In this document: positions 26,635 through 35,338 of the stretch, piece by piece | Layout: each line of letters begins with the position of its first letter | How positions within the stretch are numbered: position 1 is the stretch's first letter | Source: an uncultured Pelagibacteraceae bacterium | GTDB lineage: Bacteria > Pseudomonadota > Alphaproteobacteria > Pelagibacterales > Pelagibacteraceae | Assembly: GCA_902569185.1 (NCBI GenBank) | Contig: CACFTH010000008.1 | Location: 1-36,522, forward strand | Direction of reading: 5' to 3' | Length of the DNA: 36,522 nt | The notes under the pieces: model-generated | What the model was told of the DNA's origin: nothing | The model's database searches: none | What the model saw: only the letters and a program-made list of their open reading frames with translations | Made by a program: the position numbers and the translations under genes

Positions 26635-26914
26635 TATCAGCAAAAATGATATAGTACATATTATTAAAAATCGTTACAGTTTACCCGCAAACTATATAGA
26701 GTCTATTTACGATAACATCTTTTTGATCATTAAAAATGGTTTAAAAAAAGATGGCAGATTTAAAATATCAAAGTTTGGGACATTTAAAGTTCTTTTTAAA
26801 AAAGCAAGGTTTGGTTTGAACCCAAAATCAAAAGTTCAATACTCTATTAGTGAGAGGAAAGTTGTTGTTTTTTCACCATCCAAAATAGTAAAAAATAAAT
26901 TAAATGGAAAATAA
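26621..26914 (+). CDS. ihfA: HU/IHF-family DNA-binding protein, IHF-alpha-like
   Basis: Small DNA-bending protein. I use the ATG at 26621 (97 residues); an ATG 24 bases upstream would add eight residues inside plsX. NISKNDIVHIIKNRYSLPANYIESIYDNIFLIIKNGLKKDGRFKISKFGTFKVLFKKARFGLNPKSKVQYSISERKVVVFSPS follows the IHF/HU fold. The DNA-intercalating proline of the arm tip (R-P-G-R-N-P in IHF) is Phe here (RFGLNP). Position between plsX and a merR-like gene is that of ihfA in alphaproteobacteria, so ihfA is the preferred name, although a diverged HU is possible. It overlaps the next gene by 11 bases. Confidence 0.82.
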   Translation: MSRNNISKNDIVHIIKNRYSLPANYIESIYDNIFLIIKNGLKKDGRFKISKFGTFKVLFKKARFGLNPKSKVQYSISERKVVVFSPSKIVKNKLNGK

Positions 26915-27281
26915 TAGAGTTTATAAAACAATTAGCGAGGTTGCCCAGGAAATAGGGCTTGTAAATAAGAAGAATAAGAAACCAAATACTCATACACTAC
27001 GGTTCTGGGAAAAACATTTCAAACAAATAAAACCTAAATTACTTTCTGGAAATAGAAGGTATTATTCAGACAAAGACATAAAATATATAAAATTAATTTA
27101 TGTTCTACTCAAAACTAAAGGATTTACAATTAATGGTGCAAAAAAAGCTTTGAACGATCCTTCAATAAAACTTGACGATACTTTAATTTCTAGTGTAAAT
27201 AAGGAAAATTTTAAATTTTCACTTAAAACTAAGCTAGTGAAAATTAAGAAAATTATAGACAAAATTAAAAAAGAAAAATAA
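26904..27281 (+). CDS. MerR-family transcriptional regulator
   Basis: DNA-binding protein of 125 residues. The N-terminal winged helix-turn-helix reads YKTISEVAQEIGLVNKKNKKPNTHTLRFWEKHFKQIKPKLLSGNRRYYSDKDIKYIKLIYVLLKTKGFTINGAKKAL, with the family LRFWE and RRYY motifs. A short lysine-rich helix follows and no metal-binding cysteines or large sensor domain are seen. An equivalent merR gene directly after ihfA is a standard alphaproteobacterial arrangement. The target and effector are unknown. It overlaps ihfA by 11 bases and rpmG by one. Confidence 0.87.
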   Translation: MENNRVYKTISEVAQEIGLVNKKNKKPNTHTLRFWEKHFKQIKPKLLSGNRRYYSDKDIKYIKLIYVLLKTKGFTINGAKKALNDPSIKLDDTLISSVNKENFKFSLKTKLVKIKKIIDKIKKEK

Positions 27282-27472
27282 TGGCAAAAAAATCATCAGT
27301 TAAGGTAAGATTAGTTCCCGAAAAAAAAGTAGATAGTTCATTTTATTACTACGTAAAGAAGCCTACAAAAGGTGAAAAAGCTAAAGTTAAATTAAAGTTA
27401 AAAAAATATAATCCCGAAACCAGAAAACATGAATATTTTATAGAAAAAAAACTCCCCCCTCATAGTAAATAA
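27281..27472 (+). CDS. rpmG: 50S ribosomal protein L33 (bL33)
   Basis: Large-subunit protein. The 63 residues begin MAKKSSVKVRLVPEKKVDSSFYYYVKKPTKGEKAKVKLKLKKYNPETRKHEYFIEKKL, matching the bL33 pattern (MAK-x-x-x-x-K-[IV]-[KR]-L ... FYxTxKN ... KLELKKYDPVxRKHVxFkE). It has no CxxC zinc pairs, so it is the C-minus form. It begins on the last base of the merR-like gene and stops two bases from the convergent chorismate mutase. Confidence 0.9.
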   Translation: MAKKSSVKVRLVPEKKVDSSFYYYVKKPTKGEKAKVKLKLKKYNPETRKHEYFIEKKLPPHSK

Positions 27473-27474
27473 TA

Positions 27475-27765
27475 TTATTTTTTTTTAAATTTTCTATATT
27501 CAAAATCTATATATGCTTTTATCATATTAGACCAAATTCGTCGCGTAAGCTCGACATCAAGCTTTATTTTAATTGATTTTTTCTTAATATTTTTTAGGAT
27601 TACATCTATTCTTTTTTTATCTACAATTTGTTTTTTACTTGTCTTATTTTGTAGTATTTGATGTACAAGATTGGTTCGAATTTTTATAATATTTAGCATC
27701 TTGTTATCTAAAATATCTAACTTTTTTCTTATTTTTAATATTTTTTTATTTTTATTCAGCGACAT
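27475..27765 (-). CDS. Chorismate mutase, AroQ type
   Basis: All-helical enzyme that rearranges chorismate to prephenate for phenylalanine and tyrosine. I choose the ATG at 27765 (96 residues); an upstream in-frame ATG at 27789 would add MYILLIAF. The sequence LKIRKKLDILDNKMLNIIKIRTNLVHQILQNKTSKKQIVDKKRIDVILKNIKKKSIKI keeps the AroQ pattern of Arg, LD ... L ... R ... K and a second Lys/Arg site. It is monofunctional, with no fused prephenate dehydratase. It stands alone, divergent from ctaA. Confidence 0.8.
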   Translation of the reverse strand: MSLNKNKKILKIRKKLDILDNKMLNIIKIRTNLVHQILQNKTSKKQIVDKKRIDVILKNIKKKSIKIKLDVELTRRIWSNMIKAYIDFEYRKFKKK

Positions 27766-27807
27766 AAATGCAATTAATAAAATATACATTTATTATATAA
27801 CACAACT

Positions 27808-28839
27808 ATGGAAATTATATTAAGAAAAGAATATTCAAAATTCATAACATATTGGTTAATCAGCCTGTTAATTTTTATATCAATAATCGTAATTGTTGGT
27901 GGTTTAACAAGGCTAACCGACTCGGGATTGTCAATAACTACATGGGATGTTGTTAAAGGTATTCTGCCACCTCTAAATAATAATCAATGGAATGATGTAT
28001 TTAATCTTTATAAAGAGATTCCTCAGTTTTATCTTCTAAATCAAAGCATGACTTTGAACGAATTTAAAATTATATATTATTGGGAATACATCCATAGAAT
28101 CCTAGGAAGAATTTTGGGCTTACTTTTTCTTATACCTTTTATTTATATATATTTTAAAAAAATTTTAAATCAAAACTACAATATAAATTTTTTTCTACTA
28201 TTTTTACTAATATTAGTTCAGGGAACTGTAGGTTGGTATATGGTAAAAAGTGGACTTGTAGAAAATACTACTGTAAGTCATTATAGGTTAGCGATACATT
28301 TAAATTTAGCTTTTATCCTTTTTTCAGCAATCTTTTGGTATTTTTTAAATATAAGAAACAAAAAAAATAAAATATTCTTTAGCATAAAAAATGAAAACAT
28401 TTTTTCAAAAATATTTATATTTTTGATATTTACTCAAATTACTTTTGGAGCTTTTACTTCAGGCTTAGATGCAGGAAAAATTTATCAATCTTGGCCTTTA
28501 ATGAATAATTATCTTTTTCCTGATGATTTAACTTATAAGGATATAATTTTTCCTCAAGTTTTAAGCGAACCATCATTTGTACAATTTATTCATAGGAAAC
28601 TGGCCTACATAATATTTATATATGTTGTAATAATGAGTTTTTTTATTTTTTATAGAAGACAGAAAGAAATGTATCAACCAACATTGTATTTATTAACAAT
28701 GATTTTTGTGCAGATAATTCTTGGAATTTTCACTCTTTTAAGCGGAGCATATATTTGGATTGCTTCTCTACATCAGATTTCTACAATTCTTTTGCTTCTT
28801 TCATCAATTTATTTTTACTATAGCACATTAAAAACATAG
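27808..28839 (+). CDS. ctaA: Heme A synthase
   Basis: Membrane enzyme that oxidises heme O to heme A for aa3-type cytochrome oxidase. The 343-residue protein has about eight membrane segments in two related halves. The family motifs are GGLTRLTDSGLSITTWDVVKGILPPLN (residues 31-57), YYWEYIHRILGRILG, TVSHYRLAIHLNLAF, TFGAFTSGLDAGKIYQSWPLMN, QFIHRKLAY and SLHQISTILLL, which carry the heme-ligand histidines. Size and motifs fit the alphaproteobacterial type. A TATAAC six bases before the ATG suggests a promoter giving a leaderless mRNA. Confidence 0.93.
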   Translation: MEIILRKEYSKFITYWLISLLIFISIIVIVGGLTRLTDSGLSITTWDVVKGILPPLNNNQWNDVFNLYKEIPQFYLLNQSMTLNEFKIIYYWEYIHRILGRILGLLFLIPFIYIYFKKILNQNYNINFFLLFLLILVQGTVGWYMVKSGLVENTTVSHYRLAIHLNLAFILFSAIFWYFLNIRNKKNKIFFSIKNENIFSKIFIFLIFTQITFGAFTSGLDAGKIYQSWPLMNNYLFPDDLTYKDIIFPQVLSEPSFVQFIHRKLAYIIFIYVVIMSFFIFYRRQKEMYQPTLYLLTMIFVQIILGIFTLLSGAYIWIASLHQISTILLLLSSIYFYYSTLKT

Positions 28840-28845
28840 TTTTTA

Positions 28846-28875
28846 TTGACATAGTAATTAATAACTTGTAATTAT
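28846..28875 (+). promoter_or_regulatory. Promoter of the rplM-rpsI operon
   Basis: A perfect -35 TTGACA sits at 28846-28851, just after the ctaA stop. The -10 is either TGTAAT at 28867-28872 (15-base spacer) or AATTAT at 28870-28875 (18-base spacer). The rplM ATG follows at 28888. It is the best -35 I found in the window and fits the strong expression expected of ribosomal protein genes. Confidence 0.6.
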
Positions 28876-28887
28876 CGCCAAGTTAAA

Positions 28888-29349
28888 ATGACACCCTTTA
28901 TTAAAAAAAAAGATATTAAAAATAATTGGTATTTAGTAAATGCCAAAGATCTTGTAGTAGGAAGACTAGCAGCATATATTTCTGTAGTTCTTAGAGGAAA
29001 AAATAAACCCCAATATAATCCAAATCAAGATAATGGAGATTTTGTTATAGTCACAAATATAGAAAAGTTGAAATTTACAGGAAAAAAATTTGAAAATAAA
29101 AAATATTATAAACACACGGGTTATCCAGGAGGTATAAAAAGTATTAATCCAAAAAATTTAACTGAAAAAAACAAATCTCAAGATATTCTAAAATATGCAG
29201 TAAAAAGAATGTTACCAGGTGGTCCTTTAGCAAAAAAACAATTAAGCAAACTTAAAATATATTATGGTGACAAACATCCTCATGAAACTCAAAACCCTGT
29301 TGAAATCAACTTTTCTGAAATTAACAAAAAAAACCATATTAAAGCCTAA
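28888..29349 (+). CDS. rplM: 50S ribosomal protein L13 (uL13)
   Basis: Early-assembling large-subunit protein. The 153 residues contain [63 protein letters not shown] and [32 protein letters not shown], all hallmark uL13 segments. Length matches the family with a slightly extended C-terminus. It has its own promoter and overlaps rpsI by one base, the conserved rplM-rpsI pair. Confidence 0.96.
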   Translation: MTPFIKKKDIKNNWYLVNAKDLVVGRLAAYISVVLRGKNKPQYNPNQDNGDFVIVTNIEKLKFTGKKFENKKYYKHTGYPGGIKSINPKNLTEKNKSQDILKYAVKRMLPGGPLAKKQLSKLKIYYGDKHPHETQNPVEINFSEINKKNHIKA

Positions 29350-29786
29350 TGGAAACCACACAAGTTGAAAAGAATATTAGCAAAATGAAATTAGATTTTA
29401 AAGAAAGTAATTATGCTACAGGAAGAAGAAAAGAGTCTGTTGCAAGAGTATGGATTAAGAAGGGAACAGGGAAAATTTTTGTAAACGGAAAAACCATGAA
29501 TGATTACTTTAAAAGACCAGTCCATCAATTAATAGTAGTTATGCCTTTACAAGAAACAAATGCAATTAATAAATTTGATGTAAAATGTAATGTTAAAGGT
29601 GGTGGATTATCAGGTCAAGCCGGTGCAATAATACATGGAATTTCAAGAGCATTAGTAAAAACTGATCCCACTTTTAAAAAAGTATTAAAGAAAAATAAAT
29701 TTACAACCAGAGATTCGAGAAAAGTTGAAAGAAAAAAATACGGACACAAAAAAGCACGTAGAAGCTTCCAATTCTCTAAGAGATAA
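29349..29786 (+). CDS. rpsI: 30S ribosomal protein S9 (uS9)
   Basis: Small-subunit protein whose C-terminal tail contacts P-site tRNA. The 145 residues contain [50 protein letters not shown] and the invariant end [24 protein letters not shown]. An N-terminal extension of about 20 residues precedes the core, as in other alphaproteobacteria. It starts at the ATG whose first base is the last base of the rplM stop. Confidence 0.96.
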   Translation: METTQVEKNISKMKLDFKESNYATGRRKESVARVWIKKGTGKIFVNGKTMNDYFKRPVHQLIVVMPLQETNAINKFDVKCNVKGGGLSGQAGAIIHGISRALVKTDPTFKKVLKKNKFTTRDSRKVERKKYGHKKARRSFQFSKR

Positions 29787-29828
29787 ATCATTCATTACTA
29801 TTAAAATTAAAAGTGATATAAACAATTT

Positions 29829-30857
29829 ATGTCAGCAAAAAAATTAAATATTGTTATCGCTGGAGCAACAGGTTTTGTTGGACTTGATTTGATCAAATTT
29901 TTATCAAATCATCCCAAGGTTAAAATAAAGTATTTGTGTGCCCAAAAGAATATTGGAAAGAAAATTCAGTATTTTGATAAAAGAATTACAAAAAATTTAC
30001 CTAAGATATCGAAACTTAAATCTGTAGATTGGGCCATGATTGATATTTTGTTTACAGCATTACCTAATGGAGAAAGTCAAATAATTTCAAGAACTCTAGT
30101 TAATAAAAAATTAAAAATAATTGACCTATCAGCTGACTTTAGATTATCCGATAGTTCCGTATATAAAAAGTTTTATGGTAGAGAACATATGGCAAAAAAA
30201 TTAATTAATAATTCTATCTATGCTTTATCAGAGTTTTCAAAGAACAAATTAAAAAAATTTAAAATAATCGCTTGCCCAGGTTGTTATCCTACATCAATTC
30301 AATTGCCTTTAATTCCATTATTAAAGAAAAATTTAATTAGTAATAAGAATATTATAATAGACTCAAAATCTGGATATTCTGGTGCTGGTAAAAATTTAAA
30401 AAAGAAATTTAAGCATAAAAATATTTTTTCTTCAATTCATGCATACGGAACCTACAAGCATAGACATATAAGTGAGCTAGATCAGGAATTAAATAAAGCA
30501 TCAAATACAAAAATCAATTATGTTTTTATCCCCCATCTTATTCCAACTTTTAGAGGAATGTTATCATCTATTTATTTAGAATTAAAACCTGGTGTCACTG
30601 TAAAAAAAGTTTTTAAAGAATTAAAAAACTTTCATAAAAATAATTATTTTATAAAAATCAATCCATTAAATAAAAGTATTGGCACAGAAAATGTATTAAA
30701 TACAAATTTTTGTGAAATTTCTATTTGTCAGTTAAAAGAAAAAAGAAAAATACTTATTTTGTCAGCTATTGATAATTTAGTTAAAGGAGCTGCAGGTCAG
30801 GCAATTCAAAATATGAACATAATGAATAATTTTAAAGAGAACATAGGCATTAAATGA
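29829..30857 (+). CDS. argC: N-acetyl-gamma-glutamyl-phosphate reductase
   Basis: NADPH-dependent reduction of N-acetylglutamyl-phosphate to the semialdehyde in arginine synthesis. The 342 residues have the Rossmann start IVIAGATGFVGLDLIKFL, IDLSADFRL, the catalytic cysteine in ACPGCYPTS (Cys152), and HLIPTFRGMLSSIYLEL near residues 235-250. The usual NLVKGAAGQAIQNMNIM lies at the C-terminus. Length is right for the family. TATAAA (29817-29822) sits six bases before the ATG, suggesting a leaderless start. It overlaps the downstream lipoprotein gene by 4 bases. Confidence 0.94.
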   Translation: MSAKKLNIVIAGATGFVGLDLIKFLSNHPKVKIKYLCAQKNIGKKIQYFDKRITKNLPKISKLKSVDWAMIDILFTALPNGESQIISRTLVNKKLKIIDLSADFRLSDSSVYKKFYGREHMAKKLINNSIYALSEFSKNKLKKFKIIACPGCYPTSIQLPLIPLLKKNLISNKNIIIDSKSGYSGAGKNLKKKFKHKNIFSSIHAYGTYKHRHISELDQELNKASNTKINYVFIPHLIPTFRGMLSSIYLELKPGVTVKKVFKELKNFHKNNYFIKINPLNKSIGTENVLNTNFCEISICQLKEKRKILILSAIDNLVKGAAGQAIQNMNIMNNFKENIGIK

Positions 30858-31330
30858 GAATTTTATTTATTTTTTTTTTTATTTTAGTCAGTTGTACGAC
30901 AATCAGTAACAGCAAGGTTAAAAAAATCTATATATGTGGAGACCATGAGTGCGCAAATAAAAAGGAAATGAACGATTATTTTGAAAATAATATTTCTATA
31001 GAGATTTACACCCTTTCAAAGTCATCAAAAAGAGATAAAGATTTTGATTTGGTAGAATTAAATATGTCAAATGAAGATAAAAAAAACTTTGTTTTAGTTG
31101 ATGTACAAAAAAAACAAATTAGGGATAAAATTAAAAAAAGAAATAAAATATCAAAATTAAATATTAAAAAAGGTGAAAACAACATAGTAAATAGAAAGAA
31201 AAAAAATAGACCTAAAATTGCACTAGTGAGGCTTTGTAAAGATTTGCAAGAATGTGATATAGATAATGTTGCAAAAATAATTATCAAAAAAGGTAATGAA
31301 AAAAAATACCCAGATTTAACAATCGAATGA
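30854..31330 (+). CDS. Small putative lipoprotein of unknown function
   Basis: 158 residues. The N-terminus MRILFIFFFILVSC is a short lipoprotein signal with Cys14. After it comes YICGDHECANKKEMNDYFENNISIEIYTL, with a CGDxxC pair that could form a disulfide in the periplasm. A long, highly charged Lys/Asn-rich middle (residues 70-120) follows, then ALVRLCKDLQECDIDNVAKIII with two more cysteines (CKDLQEC). I do not recognise the family and assign no function. It is locked by 4-base overlaps between argC and hom, so it is translated with biosynthetic genes. Confidence 0.75.
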   Translation: MRILFIFFFILVSCTTISNSKVKKIYICGDHECANKKEMNDYFENNISIEIYTLSKSSKRDKDFDLVELNMSNEDKKNFVLVDVQKKQIRDKIKKRNKISKLNIKKGENNIVNRKKKNRPKIALVRLCKDLQECDIDNVAKIIIKKGNEKKYPDLTIE

Positions 31331-32625
31331 CTAAAAAAAAAAATTATAATCTAGCAATTGTAGGTTTAGGAAATATTGGTTTAAATCTTTATAAACATCT
31401 TATAAAAAATAAAAAATCAATAATTGAAAAAAATAATGTTTTCTTTGATATTAAATATGTTTCTGCAAAAAATAAAAAAAAAAAACGAGGTATATCTATA
31501 CCTAAAAAAAAATGGTTACGTAACTATTTAGACGCGTCTAAACTAGATGATATTGATATAGTCATTGAACTTATAGGTGGAGCAGACGGTCCAGCCAAGA
31601 AACTTGTTTTTAATTCAATAAGACGAAAAAAACATGTTGTTACTGCTAACAAATCTTTAATATCAAAGTATGGTGATCAACTTGCCTTACTTGCAGAAAG
31701 AAATAAAGTTAATATTGAATTTGAGGCTGCTGTTGCTGGCGGTATACCAATAATAAGAACACTCAAAGAGGGGTTTGTTGCGAATAAAACTAAAAAAATT
31801 TATGGAATTCTAAATGGGACTTCAAATTTTATCTTATCAAACATGGATAAAATGAATATTTCTTTTAATAAAGTTTTAAATAAAGCTAAAAAATTAGGTT
31901 ATGCAGAAAGTAATCCAAAATCAGATTTAAATGGCGACGATGTGCGATCTAAAGTCCAAATACTTTCATCATTAGCTTTTAATTGTTTTATAAATAAAAA
32001 TAATATTAATCAGGAGGGTATAAATTTTATTGACGAGACAGATATTAAAAACGCAAACATATTAGGTTATAAAATAAAACACATTGGTCTTAGTGAAATT
32101 TCAGAGGGAAAACTTATTCAAAGGGTAAATCCATGTTTGATAAAAAAGGGCTCTCGTCTCGGTAGTGTCAATGGTGTCTTAAACGCCGTGATTATAGAGG
32201 GCGAACCTATTGGAAAATCTGTCTTACAAGGTGAGGGTGCTGGAGCTGGTCCAACTACATCAGCTTTAGTTTCAGATATATGTTCAATACTAAGGGGCAA
32301 TTTAAAGTATCCCTTTTCTGTTTCACATAAAAAGAGAAAAAAAATCAATTCTATTGATATATCAAATCAATGGTTTTCTAATTATATTAGACTTGATGCT
32401 CTTGATAAAAAAGGTGTTCTTTCCGCAATAACAAAAATTATGTCAAAAAATAAAATTTCAGTCAAAAGATTGATCCAGGATCCTTTAAAGGGAAAAAAGT
32501 ATGCGTCTATAATAATAATTTCCCATAAAGTTAAAAACAAAAATGTTAAAAAATGTATTGACGAATTAAATAAAAAAAATTTTATAATAAATCGTCCAAA
32601 ATTTATAAGAATAGAAGAGATTTAA
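31327..32625 (+). CDS. hom: Homoserine dehydrogenase
   Basis: Reduces aspartate semialdehyde to homoserine, the branch to threonine and methionine. The 432-residue protein has NAD(P)-binding LAIVGLGNIGLNLYKHL, VIELIGGADGPAKKLV, VVTANKSLISKYG, EFEAAVAGGIPIIRTLKEGF and GILNGTSNFILSNM. The catalytic LGYAESNPKSDLNGDDVRSK follows, and GEGAGAGPTTSALVSD near 295-310. A C-terminal ACT domain (IRLDALDKKGVLSAITKIMSKNKISVKRLIQ) indicates feedback control, usually by threonine. glpX begins three bases after its stop. Confidence 0.96.
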   Translation: MTKKKNYNLAIVGLGNIGLNLYKHLIKNKKSIIEKNNVFFDIKYVSAKNKKKKRGISIPKKKWLRNYLDASKLDDIDIVIELIGGADGPAKKLVFNSIRRKKHVVTANKSLISKYGDQLALLAERNKVNIEFEAAVAGGIPIIRTLKEGFVANKTKKIYGILNGTSNFILSNMDKMNISFNKVLNKAKKLGYAESNPKSDLNGDDVRSKVQILSSLAFNCFINKNNINQEGINFIDETDIKNANILGYKIKHIGLSEISEGKLIQRVNPCLIKKGSRLGSVNGVLNAVIIEGEPIGKSVLQGEGAGAGPTTSALVSDICSILRGNLKYPFSVSHKKRKKINSIDISNQWFSNYIRLDALDKKGVLSAITKIMSKNKISVKRLIQDPLKGKKYASIIIISHKVKNKNVKKCIDELNKKNFIINRPKFIRIEEI

Positions 32626-32627
32626 AG

Positions 32628-33569
32628 TTGATTAATCCAAAATTATTAAATAATTTTATAAGAGTTTGTGAAAGAGCTGCTTTTGGTGCTTCGAAATTTA
32701 AGGGAAAAAACGACAAAATTGCTGCCGATCAGGCAGCTGTCGATGAGATGCGTTCTGAATTAAATAAAATTAGTTTTCAAGGCAAAGTAGTTATAGGCGA
32801 GGGTGAAATGGACGAAGCCCCAATGCTTTATATTGGTGAAAAAGTTGGGACTGGAATTGGTGAAAATCTTGATATAGCTGTAGACCCATTAGAAGGAACA
32901 AATTTTGTTGCAAAGAATTTGCCAAATGCAATCTCAGTTATGGCAATAGCTGAAAAAAATTGCCTTTTGTCAGCACCGGATACATATATGGAAAAAATTG
33001 CAATAGGAAGTGGATATCCTAAGAGTCTTATTGATTTAGACTTTTCTGTTGAAAAAAATATAAAATTATTAGCCAATGCTAAAAATGTTAGTCCAGATAA
33101 ATTAACTGCTTGTGTTTTAAAAAGAGATAGACATAACAATATTATATCTTCCCTTAATTCACTTAATGTAAAAATTAAATTTATAGATGATGGTGATGTA
33201 ATGGGTGTGATATCAGTAGTTGATCCTACGTCATCTATTGATATTTACTTAGGAACTGGAGGTGGACCTGAAGGTGTTTTGGCTGCAGCTGCATTACATT
33301 GTCTTGGAGGTCAAATGCAGACTAGACTAGTTTTGAAAGATAAAGATGAAATTAAAAGAGCTGAAGCTCTGAGTATATCTGATCTTAGAAAAAAATATAG
33401 CATTATTGATATGGTAAAAGGTGATGTAATCTTTTGTGCTACAGGTATTACAGATGGTGATATGCTTAAAGGCATTAATGACAAAGGTGCGTACTTCGAA
33501 GCTAATTCATTTGTACTTCATAAAAGTCAGAATATTTCTAAAAAAGTTAAAAATATAATTAAGAAATGA
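32628..33569 (+). CDS. glpX: Class II fructose-1,6-bisphosphatase
   Basis: Hydrolyses fructose-1,6-bisphosphate in gluconeogenesis; GlpX enzymes may also act on sedoheptulose bisphosphate. The 313 residues show VIGEGEMDEAPMLYIGEKVGTG (residues 55-76), AVDPLEGTN (84-92), IDDGDVMGVIS, and GTGGGPEGVLAAAALHCLGGQMQTRL, the standard GlpX order. The start is TTG, directly after the hom stop, with the family-typical N-terminus (NPKLLNNFIRVCERAAFGASKFKGKNDKIAADQAAV). It overlaps recJ by 4 bases. The hom-glpX-recJ order recurs in alphaproteobacteria. Confidence 0.95.
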   Translation: MINPKLLNNFIRVCERAAFGASKFKGKNDKIAADQAAVDEMRSELNKISFQGKVVIGEGEMDEAPMLYIGEKVGTGIGENLDIAVDPLEGTNFVAKNLPNAISVMAIAEKNCLLSAPDTYMEKIAIGSGYPKSLIDLDFSVEKNIKLLANAKNVSPDKLTACVLKRDRHNNIISSLNSLNVKIKFIDDGDVMGVISVVDPTSSIDIYLGTGGGPEGVLAAAALHCLGGQMQTRLVLKDKDEIKRAEALSISDLRKKYSIIDMVKGDVIFCATGITDGDMLKGINDKGAYFEANSFVLHKSQNISKKVKNIIKK

Positions 33570-35338
33570 AAATAAGTTCTGTTTCAGGAAAAAATTGGTT
33601 AATTAAAAAATATAATGGTGAAACAGTAAGTTATTTGAAAAATAATTTTAATTTAAGTGAAATTATCTCAAAATTATTATCTATTAGAAATATCAAAATT
33701 GAAGAAGTAAACTTATTTTTAAATCCAAAAATAAAAAATCTTTTACCTAACCCTTTCATCCTTAAAGATATGGAAAAAAGTGTTAACAGGACAATTAAAG
33801 CAATTCTATCAAAAGAAAAAATTGGAATATTCGGTGATTACGACGTTGATGGGGCAACCTCTACTGCTTTATTAGGAAATTACTTTAATAAATTAGGACA
33901 ACTTTCATCAATCTATATACCCGACAGAAAAAAAGAGGGGTATGGGCCAAATCTTAAGGGTTTTAATGAACTAATATCAGAAGGTTCTAGTTTAATTTTT
34001 ACAGTTGATTGTGGCACAATGTCTTTTGATACAATCAATTCATTAGAAGATAAAATTGATATTATTATTTTAGATCATCATCAATCAGAAATTAAACTTC
34101 CAAAAGCTTTTTCAGTTGTTAATCCTAATAGATTTGATGATAATTCAAAATTAAATTATCTTTGTGCTGCTGGAGTATGTTTTATGTTTCTTATTGCTTT
34201 AAATAAAAAATTAAGAGATTTAAAATGGTTTGAAAAAAACAATACTAAAGAACCTAACCTTATAGATTTTCTAGATCTAGTTTCACTTGGCACTGTCTGT
34301 GATGTGGTCCCTCTTGTTGGTTTAAATAGAGCTTTTGTAAGTCAAGGTTTAAAAATAATTAATAAAATTTCTAATCCAGGTTTAAAAATTTTAAAAAATA
34401 TTTGTGGTATTGAAACAAATTTAAATACCTATCATTTAGGATATGTTTTGGGACCTAGAATTAATGCGGGGGGAAGAGTTGGAAAGTGTTCTCATGGAGC
34501 AAATCTGCTTTTAAGCAAAGATCCCAAAGAGGTTTTCGCAATAGCATCAGAGCTTGAAAATTTTAATAATGAGCGAAAGTTTTTAGAAAAAGATATGCTT
34601 AATAAAATTGAAAAAAAAATAGTACTTGATCCAAATGAACCTGTTACAGTTCTATCCGGTCATAATTTGCATGGAGGAATAATTGGTATTATAGCATCTA
34701 GATTAAAAGACAAATTTAATAAACCAACGATAATAATATCAGTCTCAAATGGTGTTGGCAAAGCCTCTGCAAGGTCAGTTCATGGCTTTGATATTGGTAC
34801 TTTTATAATTAACGCAGTTCAAAAAAATATCTTAATTAGGGGCGGTGGTCATAAGATGGCAGGCGGATTTAGTATTAAAGAGGAAAAAATTGAAGAATTC
34901 AAAGATTTTATAAATAAATGTTTTTTAAAAATTAAAAAAGATTTTAAAAAGAATGATGAAATATTTTATGACTCCATTATTTCTCCAGCTGCATTAAACG
35001 AGAATTTTTATCAGGAAATAAATTCATTATCACCATTTGGATCTGGTAATCCTGAACCAAGATTTGTAATTGAAAATTTGGTTATATTAAAATCTTCAAT
35101 TGTAGGCGAAAAGCACATAAAGTCTGTACTAGCGGGTGACGACGGCTCTACTGTTAAAAGTGTCACATTTAACGCAGTTAGTTCAAATTTAGAAAGTTAT
35201 TTACTAGCTAATAATCGAAAGAAAATTAATATTTTTGGTAAATTAAGTCTCAATGAATGGAAAGGAAAAAAAAATGTAGAGTTTATTATCGATGATATTT
35301 CTGTTAATAAGAAAATAAAAAATGGTCCCATCGTCTAA
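33566..35338 (+). CDS. recJ: Single-stranded-DNA-specific exonuclease RecJ
   Basis: 5'-3' exonuclease on single-stranded DNA for repair and recombination. The 590-residue protein has the DHH-superfamily motifs GDYDVDGATSTA (Asp91, Asp93, Asp95), TVDCGTM, LDHHQSE (Asp170-His171-His172) and LVSLGTVCDVVPL. These are followed by RINAGGRVG, the DHHA1 motif GGGHKMAGGFS near residue 430, and a C-terminal OB-like domain with GSGNPEPRF. The last codons read through the first 15 bases of tRNA-Glu, and the TAA stop lies inside the tRNA D-arm. Confidence 0.95.
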   Translation: MKISSVSGKNWLIKKYNGETVSYLKNNFNLSEIISKLLSIRNIKIEEVNLFLNPKIKNLLPNPFILKDMEKSVNRTIKAILSKEKIGIFGDYDVDGATSTALLGNYFNKLGQLSSIYIPDRKKEGYGPNLKGFNELISEGSSLIFTVDCGTMSFDTINSLEDKIDIIILDHHQSEIKLPKAFSVVNPNRFDDNSKLNYLCAAGVCFMFLIALNKKLRDLKWFEKNNTKEPNLIDFLDLVSLGTVCDVVPLVGLNRAFVSQGLKIINKISNPGLKILKNICGIETNLNTYHLGYVLGPRINAGGRVGKCSHGANLLLSKDPKEVFAIASELENFNNERKFLEKDMLNKIEKKIVLDPNEPVTVLSGHNLHGGIIGIIASRLKDKFNKPTIIISVSNGVGKASARSVHGFDIGTFIINAVQKNILIRGGGHKMAGGFSIKEEKIEEFKDFINKCFLKIKKDFKKNDEIFYDSIISPAALNENFYQEINSLSPFGSGNPEPRFVIENLVILKSSIVGEKHIKSVLAGDDGSTVKSVTFNAVSSNLESYLLANNRKKINIFGKLSLNEWKGKKNVEFIIDDISVNKKIKNGPIV

